Positions 27,524-38,514 of a stretch of 62,890 nucleotides of DNA are shown piece after piece. The stretch is taken from the NCBI GenBank assembly GCA_938091935.1, contig CALKNV010000011.1:1-62890 (forward strand), read 5' to 3'. Under the pieces are notes generated by a model, which made no database searches, was not told where the DNA came from, and was given only the letters and a program-made list of their open reading frames with translations. A program made the translations under genes and the position numbers. The DNA comes from an uncultured Pseudomonadales bacterium (GTDB lineage Bacteria > Pseudomonadota > Gammaproteobacteria > Pseudomonadales > Pseudohongiellaceae). Each line of letters opens with the position of its first letter. Position 1 is the first letter of the stretch.

Positions 27524-29067
27524 CTACTAGTACCGCTGAAGACATGAATTCACACGCTGTATTGCTGGAACTGATTACAGGCCTCGTTGCAATCGAGAAT
27601 GATAGCTTGCCGGAATTGCAGGCCGTCGTTACCGGGATTCAGATCGATAGCCGAAGACTCCGTAAAGGTGATTTATTTATCGCCTATTTCGGTCGTAACC
27701 ATGATGCAAGAGATTTTATTGCAGACGCAATTCGGCAAGGTGTGGCCGCTGTGCTGGCTGAGTCGGGGGGCGAATGGCAGGGTGTTCGTGTGGTCGATGG
27801 CAAGGTAGTTGTGGCGATCGATAATCTAACGGCGAAGATCAGTGAAATCGCGGCGCGCTTTTACGGTAAACCCAGTGAGGAGCTCACTGTTTTTGGAATT
27901 ACAGGTACTAACGGTAAAACCAGTTGTACACAGTTCCTTGCGCAGCTGCTACAGGCTGGGGGAGAGAACTGCGGGGTTATTGGAACGCTGGGTTATGGCC
28001 CCTATGAGGATTTGTTGGAAACGGAACTAACTACGCCGGATGCCGTCTTTACTCAAATGGCCCTGGCAGAGCTATCCCATAGGAATGTAAACCCAGTAGC
28101 GATGGAGGTGTCATCTGTAGGCCTGCATCAGAAGCGAGTGGCGGCTGTAAATTTTGACACCGCCGTGTTTACCAATTTGACCAGAGACCATCTGGATTAT
28201 CACGAATGTATGGAGGCTTACGCGGCGAACAAGCGCATGTTGTTCACCATGCCGGGGTTGCGCAATGCCGTTGTGAATTTGGATGACCCCTATGCGCTTT
28301 CTTTTATCAATGCGGTAGCTAATGGAGTTGAGATATCCACTTATAGCCTCAGCAATAAAATCGCATCAGTGTATGCAAGCAGCGCGACGCTCACGCGTAA
28401 CGGCTTTGAAGCATCAATCGTTACACCTGTTGGCGCAGCTGAACTAGACGCACGATTACTGGGTTACTTTAACTTCAGCAATGTTCTTGCGGTCATCACG
28501 ATCCTGATTAGTTATCTCAAAATTGAGAATGAAGGCCAGCTGCAATTGCTGTGTGACAGAGTATCAGATCTTAAGCCTGTTTCTGGTCGCATGGAAATTG
28601 TGGGTGACTCAGCGGATGTCACTGCGGTAGTCGACTATGCCCATACACCTGATGGGCTTCGCAGTGCCTTAACCGCGCTGCGAGATCACTTTAAAGGGAA
28701 GATCTGGTGTGTGTTTGGCTGTGGCGGCAACAGGGATAAAGGTAAGCGCCCATTGATGGGAGAAATAGCTGAGCATTTTGCGGACCGCATAATCCTCACA
28801 GATGACAATCCCCGTAACGAAGCAGGGGATGGAATCGTGCAGCATATTCGCAGCGGGATGACAGATCCGAGAAGTGCGCTTGTAATTCGCGACCGCGCCA
28901 AAGCCATTGATCACGCGATCAAAGAGGCGGAAGAGGGCGATGTGATTCTGGTAGCCGGCAAGGGTCATGAGAATTACCAGGAGTCTAATGGCGCGCGTTC
29001 TATTTTTAGTGACGCCAATCACGTTCGTCTAGGACTTAAGTCTCGGTCCCAGAGAACGGGTAGCTGA
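27520..29067 (+). CDS. murE: UDP-MurNAc-L-Ala-D-Glu:meso-diaminopimelate ligase MurE
   Basis: MurE adds the third amino acid of the peptidoglycan stem peptide. The P-loop is GITGTNGKTSCTQF. The motif DNPR in LTDDNPRNEAGD is the signature of enzymes that select meso-diaminopimelate, as expected for a Gram-negative cell. The ATG at 27520 overlaps the ftsI stop (ATGA) and gives 515 residues; the frame is open six codons further upstream at a TTG. Confidence 0.97.
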   Translation: MTTSTAEDMNSHAVLLELITGLVAIENDSLPELQAVVTGIQIDSRRLRKGDLFIAYFGRNHDARDFIADAIRQGVAAVLAESGGEWQGVRVVDGKVVVAIDNLTAKISEIAARFYGKPSEELTVFGITGTNGKTSCTQFLAQLLQAGGENCGVIGTLGYGPYEDLLETELTTPDAVFTQMALAELSHRNVNPVAMEVSSVGLHQKRVAAVNFDTAVFTNLTRDHLDYHECMEAYAANKRMLFTMPGLRNAVVNLDDPYALSFINAVANGVEISTYSLSNKIASVYASSATLTRNGFEASIVTPVGAAELDARLLGYFNFSNVLAVITILISYLKIENEGQLQLLCDRVSDLKPVSGRMEIVGDSADVTAVVDYAHTPDGLRSALTALRDHFKGKIWCVFGCGGNRDKGKRPLMGEIAEHFADRIILTDDNPRNEAGDGIVQHIRSGMTDPRSALVIRDRAKAIDHAIKEAEEGDVILVAGKGHENYQESNGARSIFSDANHVRLGLKSRSQRTGS

Positions 29068-29104
29068 GTAAGTTATCAAGCGATAAAAGAGAGATATCTG
29101 AACT

Positions 29105-30469
29105 TTGATCAGCACCATGCAATTTAGTGATTTAGCCCAAAACCTGGATGCGAAGGTTGTTGGCAACGATGTGGAATTTGCTTCTCTGTCAACTGATTCG
29201 AGATCAGTTCATCCAGGCGAGGTGTTCCTGGCATTGAGGGGTGAACGATTCGATGGGCACGAACACGTGCAGGCTGCAGCGGATGCAGGCGCCTGCGGCG
29301 CGGTAGTGTCAGAGCGGGTTTCCGCTGGTATCCCCCAACTATTGGTGGATGACACTCACATAGCTTTGGGCCAGATTGCACGCATGAACAGGCTTCGCAG
29401 TCAGGCAAGGGTAGTCGCACTGACGGGTAGTCAGGGCAAGACTACGGTCAAAGAGATGATTGCGGCGATTCTGAGCTCGCGGGCACCCACCCTGGCAACA
29501 CATGCAAACCTAAATAATACGATTGGCGTGCCCTTGACGTTGTTGCGCCTGAGTGCCGAGCATGAGTTTGCCGTGATCGAGATGGGTGCAAACCGAGGCG
29601 GTGAGATCGATTTCAGTGCAGGTATTGCCGCGCCTGATGTGGCGCTAATCACTACGGCGAGCGCCGCCCATGTTGAAGGCTTTGGTAGTCTCGCCGGCAT
29701 AGTGAAAGCTAAGGGTGAAATTCTTGACCACATTAAGCCTGGCGGCACCGCGGTTCTTAATTATGATGATTCTCATGTAAGTGATTGGATTGAGCGCGTT
29801 ACACCAGAAAGATACGTGCAGTTTTCTCTGCAGGAAGGCGCAAGAGCCGAGTATATAGCGCGAGATATCCAGAGCAATCCGAACGGCAGAGTCGGATTTA
29901 CGCTGCTTACCCCAGTTGGCGAATGTGAAATCGATATGAAGCTTCTAGGGCGACATAACGTCATGAATGCGACCGCAGCTGCTGCAGTTGCCTTGGAAGT
30001 GGGTGCTGATCTGGAAAACGTCAAAGCCGGATTAGCCGGTGTTGAGGCTGTACCGGGTCGCTTGAATGCGGTGAAGGGCATTGCAAATTCCTTACTCCTC
30101 GATGACTCATATAACGCCAGCCCAATCTCTTTTAGCGCAGGGATTGATGTGTTGGCGACATTTTCCGGTCGTCGGATTCTGATCTCAGGTGATATGAAGG
30201 AGCTTGGCGACGAGACTGAATGTGCTCATAAATTGGTTGGTAGCCTCGCGCAGCAAGCCGGAATCGATGCGCTTTGGTCAGTTGGCGAGCATGCGGGACT
30301 GGTAGTTTCAAACTTCGGCAATAACGCCAAAGAGTTTGCCGATCAGGAATCACTGATCGCATACGCAAGAAATCAGCTTGATGCGAATACCGTGGTTTTG
30401 ATTAAGGGATCACGGGGTGCTGGAATGGATCGGGTTGTTAATGAATTGCAGGCCAAAGAGGAACTCTAA
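29105..30469 (+). CDS. murF: UDP-MurNAc-tripeptide:D-Ala-D-Ala ligase MurF
   Basis: MurF completes the pentapeptide precursor by adding D-Ala-D-Ala. Motifs are [24 protein letters not shown], the P-loop [24 protein letters not shown] and DDSYNASP. The start is TTG at 29105 (454 residues). It stands 11 bases after AAGAGAG and gives the N-terminus MIS, as in E. coli; the ATG four codons inside is much further from any ribosome site. The stop overlaps the mraY ATG by one base. Confidence 0.96.
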   Translation: MISTMQFSDLAQNLDAKVVGNDVEFASLSTDSRSVHPGEVFLALRGERFDGHEHVQAAADAGACGAVVSERVSAGIPQLLVDDTHIALGQIARMNRLRSQARVVALTGSQGKTTVKEMIAAILSSRAPTLATHANLNNTIGVPLTLLRLSAEHEFAVIEMGANRGGEIDFSAGIAAPDVALITTASAAHVEGFGSLAGIVKAKGEILDHIKPGGTAVLNYDDSHVSDWIERVTPERYVQFSLQEGARAEYIARDIQSNPNGRVGFTLLTPVGECEIDMKLLGRHNVMNATAAAAVALEVGADLENVKAGLAGVEAVPGRLNAVKGIANSLLLDDSYNASPISFSAGIDVLATFSGRRILISGDMKELGDETECAHKLVGSLAQQAGIDALWSVGEHAGLVVSNFGNNAKEFADQESLIAYARNQLDANTVVLIKGSRGAGMDRVVNELQAKEEL

Positions 30470-31551
30470 TGCTGGTTTGGTTATCAGATTATCTCATGCA
30501 GTTTGATAGCAACTTTGCTGTGATTCAATACATTACGGTGCGCGGCATATTCAGTATTCTGACTGCACTTGGCGTATCGCTGGTTATCGGGCCGAGCATG
30601 ATTCGTCGCTTGAATTATCATCAGATCGGTCAAGTCGTCAGAGATGATGGGCCGGAAACCCACTTCAGCAAGGCTGGCACGCCGACCATGGGTGGAGCTT
30701 TAATCCTGGTGAGTATCGCCATGAGTACTCTACTGTGGTCTGACCTGAGTAATCATTATGTTTGGATTGTGCTGCTCGTAACTATGGCTATTGGTGCAGT
30801 TGGCTGGGTTGATGATTACCGTAAGGTATTCCGAAAGGACACTGCCGGGCTGTCGGCACGTTGGAAACTTTTCTGGCAATTTCTGGTGGGGATCGCTGCC
30901 TCCGTTGTACTTTATGAGACGGCTCTCGGTTCCATCGAGACCGACTACATCATTCCTTTCTTCAAGGATGTTGCTATAGATGTCGGATTTTTCTATGTCG
31001 CAATCAGCGCGCTGATGATTGTGTTTTTTAGCAACGCAGTGAATCTGACCGATGGCCTGGATGGTCTGGCGATTTTGCCGACGGTGATGGTGGGTGGAGC
31101 GCTTGGGGTTATTGCTTATCTTGCGGGACACAGCGAGTTTTCAGCTTATCTGAATATCCCCAATGTCACCGGATCCGGAGAAATTGTTATTTTTGCTGGC
31201 GCTCTAGTAGGTGCCGGCATGGGGTTTCTCTGGTTTAACACCTATCCCGCGCAAATCTTTATGGGGGACGTAGGTGCGCTGGCGCTGGGCGCCGCACTGG
31301 GAGTAATGGGCATTATTTCTCGTCACGAAATCGTGCTGTTCATTATGGGGGGCGTTTTCGTGATGGAAGCTTTATCGGTCATTATGCAGGTCGCTTCTTT
31401 CAAGCTGACAGGAAAACGTATTTTCCGTATGGCCCCATTGCATCATCACTTCGAGTTAAAGGGGTGGCCAGAGCCTAGAGTTATTGTCCGGTTCTGGATT
31501 ATTACAGTGATGTTGGTGTTGTTCGGTTTGGCCACGTTGAAGCTGCGATAG
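30469..31551 (+). CDS. mraY: Phospho-N-acetylmuramoyl-pentapeptide transferase MraY
   Basis: MraY transfers phospho-MurNAc-pentapeptide to undecaprenyl phosphate, producing lipid I. The polytopic protein has 360 residues, equal to E. coli, with ten hydrophobic segments. Catalytic motifs are visible: [26 protein letters not shown] and [11 protein letters not shown], and the periplasm-proximal histidine cluster [13 protein letters not shown]. Confidence 0.98.
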   Translation: MLVWLSDYLMQFDSNFAVIQYITVRGIFSILTALGVSLVIGPSMIRRLNYHQIGQVVRDDGPETHFSKAGTPTMGGALILVSIAMSTLLWSDLSNHYVWIVLLVTMAIGAVGWVDDYRKVFRKDTAGLSARWKLFWQFLVGIAASVVLYETALGSIETDYIIPFFKDVAIDVGFFYVAISALMIVFFSNAVNLTDGLDGLAILPTVMVGGALGVIAYLAGHSEFSAYLNIPNVTGSGEIVIFAGALVGAGMGFLWFNTYPAQIFMGDVGALALGAALGVMGIISRHEIVLFIMGGVFVMEALSVIMQVASFKLTGKRIFRMAPLHHHFELKGWPEPRVIVRFWIITVMLVLFGLATLKLR

Positions 31552-31570
31552 CAGAGCAAGAGGTTGGTGG

Positions 31571-32929
31571 ATGCATCATTCCGCGAACGCTAAAAAATTG
31601 GTGGTTGGCCTGGGAGTTACCGGGCTTTCATGTGCTCGCTACCTCGCTGCGCGAGGTGAGGCATTTATGGTAACCGATAGCAGGCTAGAGCCCCCGGGAT
31701 TAGCGCAATTTCTGGCGGATTTCCCCTCTGTAGAAATAGAGCTGGGAGGATTTCGGGAGGAAACATTTGTCTCGGCGTCAGAGATCATCGTCAGTCCCGG
31801 GGTTAGTCTTAAGACACCTCAACTCGCCTCCGCTATCGCAGCGGGGGTCCCGATTACCGGGGATATAGATATTTTTGCAAAGACTGTTAACGCGCCAATT
31901 ATCGCGGTAACAGGGTCGAATGGTAAAAGCACGGTGGTGGAAATTCTGGCAGCAATACTTGACCGGGCAGGAAAAAACTATGGACTGGGCGGTAACCTTG
32001 ATAGCCAGAATGCTAAGCCGGCATTGGATCTGTTGCTGGATTCGCCTCGGGACCTCTATGTGTTGGAAATTTCAAGCTTCCAGCTGGAGACGACTGCATC
32101 ACTTGGTGCAGAGGTTGCGACATTGCTTAATTTAAGTGCAGATCATATGGATCGTTACGCCACGATGGACGAATACCTCAAAGCGAAGCAAAGGATATTT
32201 ACTGCTTGCAGCAGAGTGGTGATTAACCGAGATGATGCGAATAGCTATCCGCCTGGAGATGAGGCGCTGCCAAGCATTGATTTCGGCTTTGGTCGCCCGT
32301 CAGCGAATGGTTTGGGATTGCTGGAGGAAGAAAATGACCAATACCTGGCATATCAGTTTGAGAAAATTGTGTCAGTGGGTGACCTTAAGATTTTTGGCCA
32401 GCACAACATCGCCAACATGCTGGCTGCGGTCGGTCTTGCCCTCTCAGTTGGGGTTGATCTTAATTTCATTCGCAAAGCCATTACTGAATTTCCAGGCCTG
32501 CCCCATCGCTGTCAGTGGGTAGGCAGCGTAGCTGGTGTGGATTTCTATAACGATTCCAAAGGTACCAACGTGGGGGCTACTGTGGCTGCGGTTGAAGGGT
32601 TAGGTCACCACATAGAAGGTCACGTTATTTTGATTGCAGGTGGCGTCAGCAAAGGGGCTGATTTTAAAACTTTGACGCCAGTGATAAATCGGTGGGGTAA
32701 GGAAGTGATATTGATTGGGCAGGATGCAATGGAGTTAGCCGAGCACCTGGATTCGGATACCCAGACTTACTTCGCGCAAGACATGCAAGATGCAGTCAAG
32801 GTTGCGCTAGAGCACGCAGTCAATGGCGATGCTGTGCTCTTGTCACCTGCGTGCGCAAGTTTCGATATGTTTGATAATTACCGCCACCGGGGTCAGAGCT
32901 TCATCCAATCTGTGGAGCAACTGCAATGA
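31571..32929 (+). CDS. murD: UDP-MurNAc-L-alanine:D-glutamate ligase MurD
   Basis: MurD adds D-glutamate to UDP-MurNAc-L-Ala. The 452 residues have the three-domain Mur ligase layout: an N-terminal Rossmann domain (VVGLGVTGLSCARYLAARG), the ATP-binding P-loop VTGSNGKSTVVEIL, and C-terminal DFYNDSKGTN and LSPACASFDMFDNYRHRG. Its stop overlaps the ftsW start by four bases. Confidence 0.97.
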   Translation: MHHSANAKKLVVGLGVTGLSCARYLAARGEAFMVTDSRLEPPGLAQFLADFPSVEIELGGFREETFVSASEIIVSPGVSLKTPQLASAIAAGVPITGDIDIFAKTVNAPIIAVTGSNGKSTVVEILAAILDRAGKNYGLGGNLDSQNAKPALDLLLDSPRDLYVLEISSFQLETTASLGAEVATLLNLSADHMDRYATMDEYLKAKQRIFTACSRVVINRDDANSYPPGDEALPSIDFGFGRPSANGLGLLEEENDQYLAYQFEKIVSVGDLKIFGQHNIANMLAAVGLALSVGVDLNFIRKAITEFPGLPHRCQWVGSVAGVDFYNDSKGTNVGATVAAVEGLGHHIEGHVILIAGGVSKGADFKTLTPVINRWGKEVILIGQDAMELAEHLDSDTQTYFAQDMQDAVKVALEHAVNGDAVLLSPACASFDMFDNYRHRGQSFIQSVEQLQ

Positions 32930-34122
32930 GTATGGCGTCAGTTTCACATCGTATTCCAGCCAGCGCGCGACCCTCGCCCCGCTTCAATGGCCTGCTACTC
33001 GTTGTCAGCCTGTTAATAACATTTGGGTTACTGATGATGACATCAGCCTCAGTCGAGATAGCCAGTAGTCAATATGGCGACCCGTTCTTTCACCTCAAAC
33101 GCCAGACAATTTTCGCCTTGATGGGGCTGGCTGGCATGCTGATCACCTTGCATATACCCATGCATTTCTGGCGCAGGATAAGCTGGTTTCTCCTCATGGC
33201 TTCTTTCGCGCTCTTGCTATTAGTTCTTGTACCAGGCATTGGCAAGGTTGTGAATGGCAGTGCGCGTTGGATCGATCTTGGCCTCTTTAACTTGCAGCCC
33301 TCTGAGTTAGCGAAGGTATTTATCGTGATGTATATCGCTTCCTTTCTTGAGCGACATGCTGAGGAAGTGCGGGAGCAGTGGTCAGGGTTTCTTAAGCCTA
33401 TGCTGGTTATAGGTGCTGCCGTCGTGTTACTGCATTTCGAACCTGATCATGGTGCACTCGTCATTCTCATGCTAACTGCCTTTTGTCTGATTTTTTTGGC
33501 GGGGGCGAAGTTTTACCGACTCCTGTTGATGCTGGTTCTATGTATTGGTGCTGTGACTTACATTGCCATTATGAAGCCCTATGTCATAGCGCGTTTCTCT
33601 TCTTACCTGAATCCCTGGGCTGCAGAGAACGTATATGGTGGGGGTTATCAATTAACCCAGGCATTAATTGCATTCGGTCGTGGTGAGTGGTTCGGAGTAG
33701 GTCTCGGGAACAGTATTCAGAAACTCTATTTTTTGCCTGAGGCCCACAATGATTTTGTGCTTGCCATAATTGGCGAGGAGTTAGGGCTGGCTGGTGTGAG
33801 TTTCGTGATTATCCTGTTTGTGTTACTTGTTGTTAAGGGTTTCAACATTGGCCGCGTTGCGCAGCGCGAGGGCAGCCTGTTCTCAGCCTATGTTGCCTAC
33901 GGCATTTCATTGTTATTTGCCGGACAGGCGCTAATTAACATTGGTGTCAACATTGGCCTGTTGCCTACCAAAGGACTGACGCTGCCTTTTCTAAGTCAGG
34001 GCGGCGCCAGCTTAATCGTGTGTTGCTACATGGCGGCCATTCTGCTTCGCGTCCAGTACGAACTGGAAAATGATCTCAGCTCGGGCGGAGAAGGCGTCGA
34101 CATATGGCAGCAGGAGACATGA
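32926..34122 (+). CDS. ftsW: Septal peptidoglycan polymerase FtsW
   Basis: FtsW is a SEDS-family glycosyltransferase that polymerises lipid II at the septum together with FtsI. The 398 residues contain ten membrane segments. Conserved stretches are SARWIDLGLFNLQPSELAK (with the essential WxxxG/Q-P-S-E region), DHGALVI, PEAHNDFVLAIIGEELGL and GLLPTKGLTLPFLSQGG. The N-terminus is a short cytoplasmic tail. It lies between murD and murG as in E. coli. Confidence 0.97.
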   Translation: MSMASVSHRIPASARPSPRFNGLLLVVSLLITFGLLMMTSASVEIASSQYGDPFFHLKRQTIFALMGLAGMLITLHIPMHFWRRISWFLLMASFALLLLVLVPGIGKVVNGSARWIDLGLFNLQPSELAKVFIVMYIASFLERHAEEVREQWSGFLKPMLVIGAAVVLLHFEPDHGALVILMLTAFCLIFLAGAKFYRLLLMLVLCIGAVTYIAIMKPYVIARFSSYLNPWAAENVYGGGYQLTQALIAFGRGEWFGVGLGNSIQKLYFLPEAHNDFVLAIIGEELGLAGVSFVIILFVLLVVKGFNIGRVAQREGSLFSAYVAYGISLLFAGQALINIGVNIGLLPTKGLTLPFLSQGGASLIVCCYMAAILLRVQYELENDLSSGGEGVDIWQQET

Positions 34123-35201
34123 AGGTGTTAATAATGGCTGCCGGCACTGGTGGGCATGTTTTTCCTGCTATTTCGATAGCACAGGAGTTAATGTCTCGAG
34201 GCGTTAGTGTTGAATGGTTGGGCACACCAACAGGGCTTGAAAATGATCTGCTGAAAGGAACGGATATTCCAATACACCAGGTTTCAATCAAGGGGCTACG
34301 AGGCAGTGGTTTTATGCGCTTGTTGCTCGCACCAATAATGTTGATCAGTGCATTCTGGCATTCCCTGCGTATCATCAGGCGAGTCGCACCAGATTGTGTG
34401 CTGGGCATGGGTGGTTTTGTTTGCGGTCCGGCTGGTCTGGCGGCGAAGTTCAGGGGTAAGCCATTGCTTATTCATGAGCAAAATGCAGTGGCTGGTTTGA
34501 CTAATCGCCTATTGTTTCGGCTTTCAAACCGTGCAATGGAAGCGTTTCCGGCCACATTTAAGCAGGCCCGTCATGTTGTTTATACCGGTAATCCTGTGCG
34601 TCAGGAAATCATTGCGCTGCATGCGCAGCGACGTGAGGACGATCTTCCTGGAAGACCGCTGCGTCTTCTTGTATTGGGTGGGAGTCAGGGGGCAGCTGCG
34701 CTAAACCAATTGATACCGAAGCTCATTGCTAAAATGGATTCTGAAGTGCTTGAAACTCTTCATCAAACCGGGAAGAGACAATTTGATTCTGCCCTTGAGC
34801 TCTATAGTGCGAGTGGTGTGCTTATAGACGCCTCACACCGGGTTGAACCTTTCATTGACGATATGAGTGCCGCCTACAGCTGGGCTGATCTGGTGCTTTG
34901 TCGTTCCGGTGCGAGTACGGTTTGCGAACTGGCAGCGGCGGGGAAACCGGCGATTTTCATTCCCTATCCCTACCATAAGGATAATCAGCAGCTACTAAAT
35001 GCGCGCTGGTTGCAAGACAGCAATGGGGCTGAAGTGATCGAGCAGAAAGATCTGTCCTTAGCTGGGGTGGTGGAAATTTTGGAACACTATACAAAAGACC
35101 CTGGCATGTTGAAAGCCATGAGCAGCAACGCCCGCGCAGTCGCAATTCTCGATGCCAGTTCGCGCATTGCTTCAACCTGTCAGGAGGTGATGCATGATTA
35201 A
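34104..35201 (+). CDS. murG: Lipid II-forming GlcNAc transferase MurG
   Basis: MurG transfers GlcNAc from UDP-GlcNAc to lipid I on the cytoplasmic membrane face. The GT-B fold is shown by [56 protein letters not shown] and the C-terminal [24 protein letters not shown] 34104 follows GGAGAAGG at nine bases. ATG 34119, which overlaps the ftsW stop, has AGGAG only two bases away. The first gives 365 residues. Confidence 0.96.
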   Translation: MAAGDMKVLIMAAGTGGHVFPAISIAQELMSRGVSVEWLGTPTGLENDLLKGTDIPIHQVSIKGLRGSGFMRLLLAPIMLISAFWHSLRIIRRVAPDCVLGMGGFVCGPAGLAAKFRGKPLLIHEQNAVAGLTNRLLFRLSNRAMEAFPATFKQARHVVYTGNPVRQEIIALHAQRREDDLPGRPLRLLVLGGSQGAAALNQLIPKLIAKMDSEVLETLHQTGKRQFDSALELYSASGVLIDASHRVEPFIDDMSAAYSWADLVLCRSGASTVCELAAAGKPAIFIPYPYHKDNQQLLNARWLQDSNGAEVIEQKDLSLAGVVEILEHYTKDPGMLKAMSSNARAVAILDASSRIASTCQEVMHD

Positions 35202-36621
35202 GCCAGTTGCGAGTGATATCCCTGAGATGCGACGAATAAAGACCATTCACTTCGTTGGCATCGGTGGTGCAGGCATGTGTGGCGTGGCTGAAGTCTTGCT
35301 AAACCAGGGTTATCGAATTACGGGTTCCGATCTGAAGCGTTCCAACAATACTGACCGCTTAAAAAAAATGGGCGCGAAGATTTTTCTCAAGCATGAGGCC
35401 GGAAATGTTAGTAAGGCTGATGTGGTGGTGTATTCGAGCGCTATTAATCGTCGCAATCCGGAAATCAAAGCGGCGATAGCGCAGCACAAACCGTTGATTC
35501 CGCGGGCAGAGATGTTGGCGGAACTGATGCGCTATCGTCATGCCATAGCGATCGCAGGCACCCACGGTAAAACCACTACTACCAGTATCGTTGCGTCAAT
35601 TCTCGCAGAAGGCGATCTGGACCCAACCTATGTTATTGGTGGTTTATTGAACAGTTCAGGGAGTAATGCCCGTCTTGGGGAAAGTCGGTATTTGGTGGCT
35701 GAAGCTGATGAAAGCGATGCTTCGTTCATGCACCTTCAGCCCATGGTGGCGGTTGTTACAAATATCGAAGCAGACCACATGGCGACATATGGCGGTGACT
35801 TCGAAAATTTAAAAAAATACTTTGTCGATTTCCTTCACAATCTGCCTTTTTATGGCCTGGCCGTCTTGTGTATTGATGACCCTGGTGTGAAAAGCATTCT
35901 CGGCAAAGTCTCGAGGCCCATAATTACCTATGGGTTTTCCAAAGAAGCAGACTATAGAGTTTGCGGGTTCAAGCAAATAGCAGGGCAAATCGCATTCGAA
36001 GTGCAGCGCCCCGACAAGAAGCAACCTATCAAGATAAAGCTTGATATGCCGGGCAAGCACAATGCGCTGAATGCAGCTGCTGCTGTGGCAATAGCTTCGG
36101 ATGAAGGCATAAAGGACGCTGCTATTAAACGCGGCATCAAGAAATTTTCGGGTGTAGGGCGCCGTTTTGATGTGCAGGGCAACTTCCCGGTCCCCGGCGG
36201 CAGCGTCACCCTAATCGATGACTATGGGCATCATCCATCCGAGGTGGCGGCAACTGTTCAGGCTCTGCGCGCGGGATGGCCAGATCAGCGATTTGTCATG
36301 ATTTTTCAGCCTCATCGATTCAGCCGCACGGCGGACCTTTATGATGATTTTGTTGAGGTCCTTTCCGAAGTTGATGTCCTGTTGCTACTGGAAGTGTACT
36401 CCGCTGGTGAGAAAAAAATCCCGGGCGCTGATTCCAGAAGTTTGTCCAGGAGTATCCGTCTGCGGGGCAAGGTTGATCCCGTTCTGGTCCAAAATGAGTC
36501 AGACGTCCCTGAAATTTTGAGGGATATTTTGCGCCCTGGAGACATGGTTTTGACCCAGGGGGCGGGTAGTGTCGGCAGTCTGGCTCGGGATTTGGCTAGT
36601 AAAGGCTTCCTGAACCGGTAA
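35194..36621 (+). CDS. murC: UDP-MurNAc:L-alanine ligase MurC
   Basis: MurC adds the first stem-peptide residue. The 475 residues contain the Rossmann start [18 protein letters not shown]-loop [26 protein letters not shown], the NIEADHM motif and the C-terminal [13 protein letters not shown] with FQPHRFSRT. It overlaps murG by eight bases. The enzyme acts before MurD, E and F, all encoded upstream in the same cluster. Confidence 0.98.
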   Translation: MIKPVASDIPEMRRIKTIHFVGIGGAGMCGVAEVLLNQGYRITGSDLKRSNNTDRLKKMGAKIFLKHEAGNVSKADVVVYSSAINRRNPEIKAAIAQHKPLIPRAEMLAELMRYRHAIAIAGTHGKTTTTSIVASILAEGDLDPTYVIGGLLNSSGSNARLGESRYLVAEADESDASFMHLQPMVAVVTNIEADHMATYGGDFENLKKYFVDFLHNLPFYGLAVLCIDDPGVKSILGKVSRPIITYGFSKEADYRVCGFKQIAGQIAFEVQRPDKKQPIKIKLDMPGKHNALNAAAAVAIASDEGIKDAAIKRGIKKFSGVGRRFDVQGNFPVPGGSVTLIDDYGHHPSEVAATVQALRAGWPDQRFVMIFQPHRFSRTADLYDDFVEVLSEVDVLLLLEVYSAGEKKIPGADSRSLSRSIRLRGKVDPVLVQNESDVPEILRDILRPGDMVLTQGAGSVGSLARDLASKGFLNR

Positions 36622-36673
36622 TTTATTGATTTTAATAGAAGATTTTAGCCTTATCGGGTTAAGAAAAGTACTG

Positions 36674-37609
36674 ATGAGAACGATAAATAAAGAACAAATA
36701 CTGGCAAAAGCAGGCCACGTAGTTGTGCTGAAGGGAGGAACGTCGCCAGAGCGCGAGATTTCCCTACTTAGTGGTGAGGCTGTTGCCGAAAGTCTATTGC
36801 GACTTGGGGTTCAAACCACAGTGATTGATGTAGGCAATGACATCGCCAACGAGCTCCAAGCGGCGGCACCAGATCTAGTGGTCAATATGCTACACGGGCA
36901 GGGCGGTGAAGACGGTGTGATCCAGGGAATGATGGATCTGCTAGGCATCAACTACACGGGTTCTGGTGTATTGGCTTCAGCGTTGGCCATGGACAAGGTC
37001 AAGAGCAAGTTGATATGGCGTCAGATCGGACTGGCTACAGCTGATTTTGTTGAGCTACACGATGAAAGCGATTGGGATGACATCATTGATAGGTTTGGTA
37101 AGGCTGTCGTAAAACCGATTTATGGTGGATCAAGTCTGGGTATCGCCATTGTAGAAACAGCAACGCAATTACAACAAAAATACAAAAGCGCAATGAATTT
37201 CGAACAGGGCGTAATGGCCGAAAAATATGTTGATGGTCCGGAGTATTCAGCAGGCATCCTGGGTGATGAGTTGCTGCCAACGATTCTACTGGAGACAGAT
37301 CGACAGTTTTTCGATTACGAGGCCAAGTACATAGATGAAAACACTCGCATTATCTGCCCAGTGGAATTTACTGAAGAAGAGTCGTCGCACATAGAGGCTC
37401 TGGTGCGCAAAGCCTATCAGAGTCTCGGCTGCAGCGGGTTGGCGAGGGTCGATTTTATGCAGGACTCAGCAGGAGATTATTACTTGCTGGAATTGAACAC
37501 TGTTCCTGGGATGACCTCTCACAGTTTCGTCCCAACATCGGCTGCGCGCATCGGAATTGATTTTGATGAGCTGATGCTGCGTATTCTGGATTTTGAATTA
37601 AGCGCCTAA
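36674..37609 (+). CDS. ddlB: D-alanine:D-alanine ligase DdlB
   Basis: DdlB joins two D-alanines to give the MurF substrate. The 311 residues from ATG 36674 match the family (306 in E. coli). ATP-grasp motifs are GGTSPEREISLLSG, HGQGGEDGVIQGMMDLLGI, KPIYGGSSLGIAIVE and ELNTVPGMTSHSFVP. The frame is open to a TTG at 36626, but that extension of 16 residues has no counterpart in relatives. It sits between murC and ftsQ as in E. coli. Confidence 0.95.
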   Translation: MRTINKEQILAKAGHVVVLKGGTSPEREISLLSGEAVAESLLRLGVQTTVIDVGNDIANELQAAAPDLVVNMLHGQGGEDGVIQGMMDLLGINYTGSGVLASALAMDKVKSKLIWRQIGLATADFVELHDESDWDDIIDRFGKAVVKPIYGGSSLGIAIVETATQLQQKYKSAMNFEQGVMAEKYVDGPEYSAGILGDELLPTILLETDRQFFDYEAKYIDENTRIICPVEFTEEESSHIEALVRKAYQSLGCSGLARVDFMQDSAGDYYLLELNTVPGMTSHSFVPTSAARIGIDFDELMLRILDFELSA

Positions 37610-37631
37610 TTGATTGAGAAAGCAGACAGAA

Positions 37632-38447
37632 ATGGCAATATCTAGAAGAACCAAGACAACAGAGCCTTCGATTCGAATGGCGCCAGGCCGGGTCCACCGG
37701 GGTGGCCAGCCATTAAATCGCGGGGCAGTTGTCAAACGCCGCCTGATTCTGTTGGCGCTATTGGTACTTACGACAGGTGTATTGCTGCAGCAAAACCGGG
37801 ACATCGTGGCTGAAACATTCAGCCGCCCTGTCACCAAGGTGCGTATGGACAATCAGTGGCAACACGTTTCTGAGCAGGAAATAGGAAATCTGCTTACGGG
37901 TTTGTTGGGGGCAGGTTTCTTCAATTTCGATGTGGAGGGCACCAAGCTTCGCTTGGAGCAGCATCCATGGATCCGCCACGCTGCGGCAAAGAAGATTTGG
38001 CCTGACACCCTGGCGCTGAGCATTCAGGAAGAGGTTGCAATTGCTCGTTGGAGTGACGGCCAGCTGCTGAATCAATACGGCGAAGTGTTCAGGCCGCCTG
38101 GTGCTGACCAGTTCGCCAGCCTGCCGATGCTATCGGGGCCGGAACAGGAGCAGATCAAGGTAATGGAACAGTATCGCGCGCTTAGCCAACAGCTATTTAC
38201 AGCAGGGCTGCGGGTGACCGCCCTCAGCCTGAGTCAGCGGGGGAATTGGGCGCTTGAACTAAATCGCGAAATTAGAGTGACTGTTGGCAGAGAGCAAGTT
38301 TCAGAGCGTATTGGTAGATTTATCGACTTTTATCGAAGTCAGGAAGGCCTGGAGGCGAGAGCAATCGTTTCCGTCGACTTGCGCTATGACAATGGACTGG
38401 CAATCAAAAGAGCGGAAGAGGAACTGGCTGGGGTCGCAGTGAGATGA
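37632..38447 (+). CDS. ftsQ: Cell division protein FtsQ
   Basis: FtsQ is a bitopic division protein that recruits FtsL and FtsB. From ATG 37632 it has 271 residues: a long basic cytoplasmic tail, a membrane segment (about residues 38-55, LILLALLVLTTGVLLQ), a POTRA domain (about 67-135, WQHVSEQEIGNLLTGLLGAGFFNFD) and the FtsQ beta domain. A TTG six codons upstream (37614) is an alternative start. Position between ddlB and ftsA supports the call. Confidence 0.94.
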   Translation: MAISRRTKTTEPSIRMAPGRVHRGGQPLNRGAVVKRRLILLALLVLTTGVLLQQNRDIVAETFSRPVTKVRMDNQWQHVSEQEIGNLLTGLLGAGFFNFDVEGTKLRLEQHPWIRHAAAKKIWPDTLALSIQEEVAIARWSDGQLLNQYGEVFRPPGADQFASLPMLSGPEQEQIKVMEQYRALSQQLFTAGLRVTALSLSQRGNWALELNREIRVTVGREQVSERIGRFIDFYRSQEGLEARAIVSVDLRYDNGLAIKRAEEELAGVAVR

Positions 38448-38514
38448 AAGGTCTTGGCTATATAGTTAAGCAATTGAAATTAATGTCCTGTTTATTAACA
38501 GGAGAGTGCAGCTG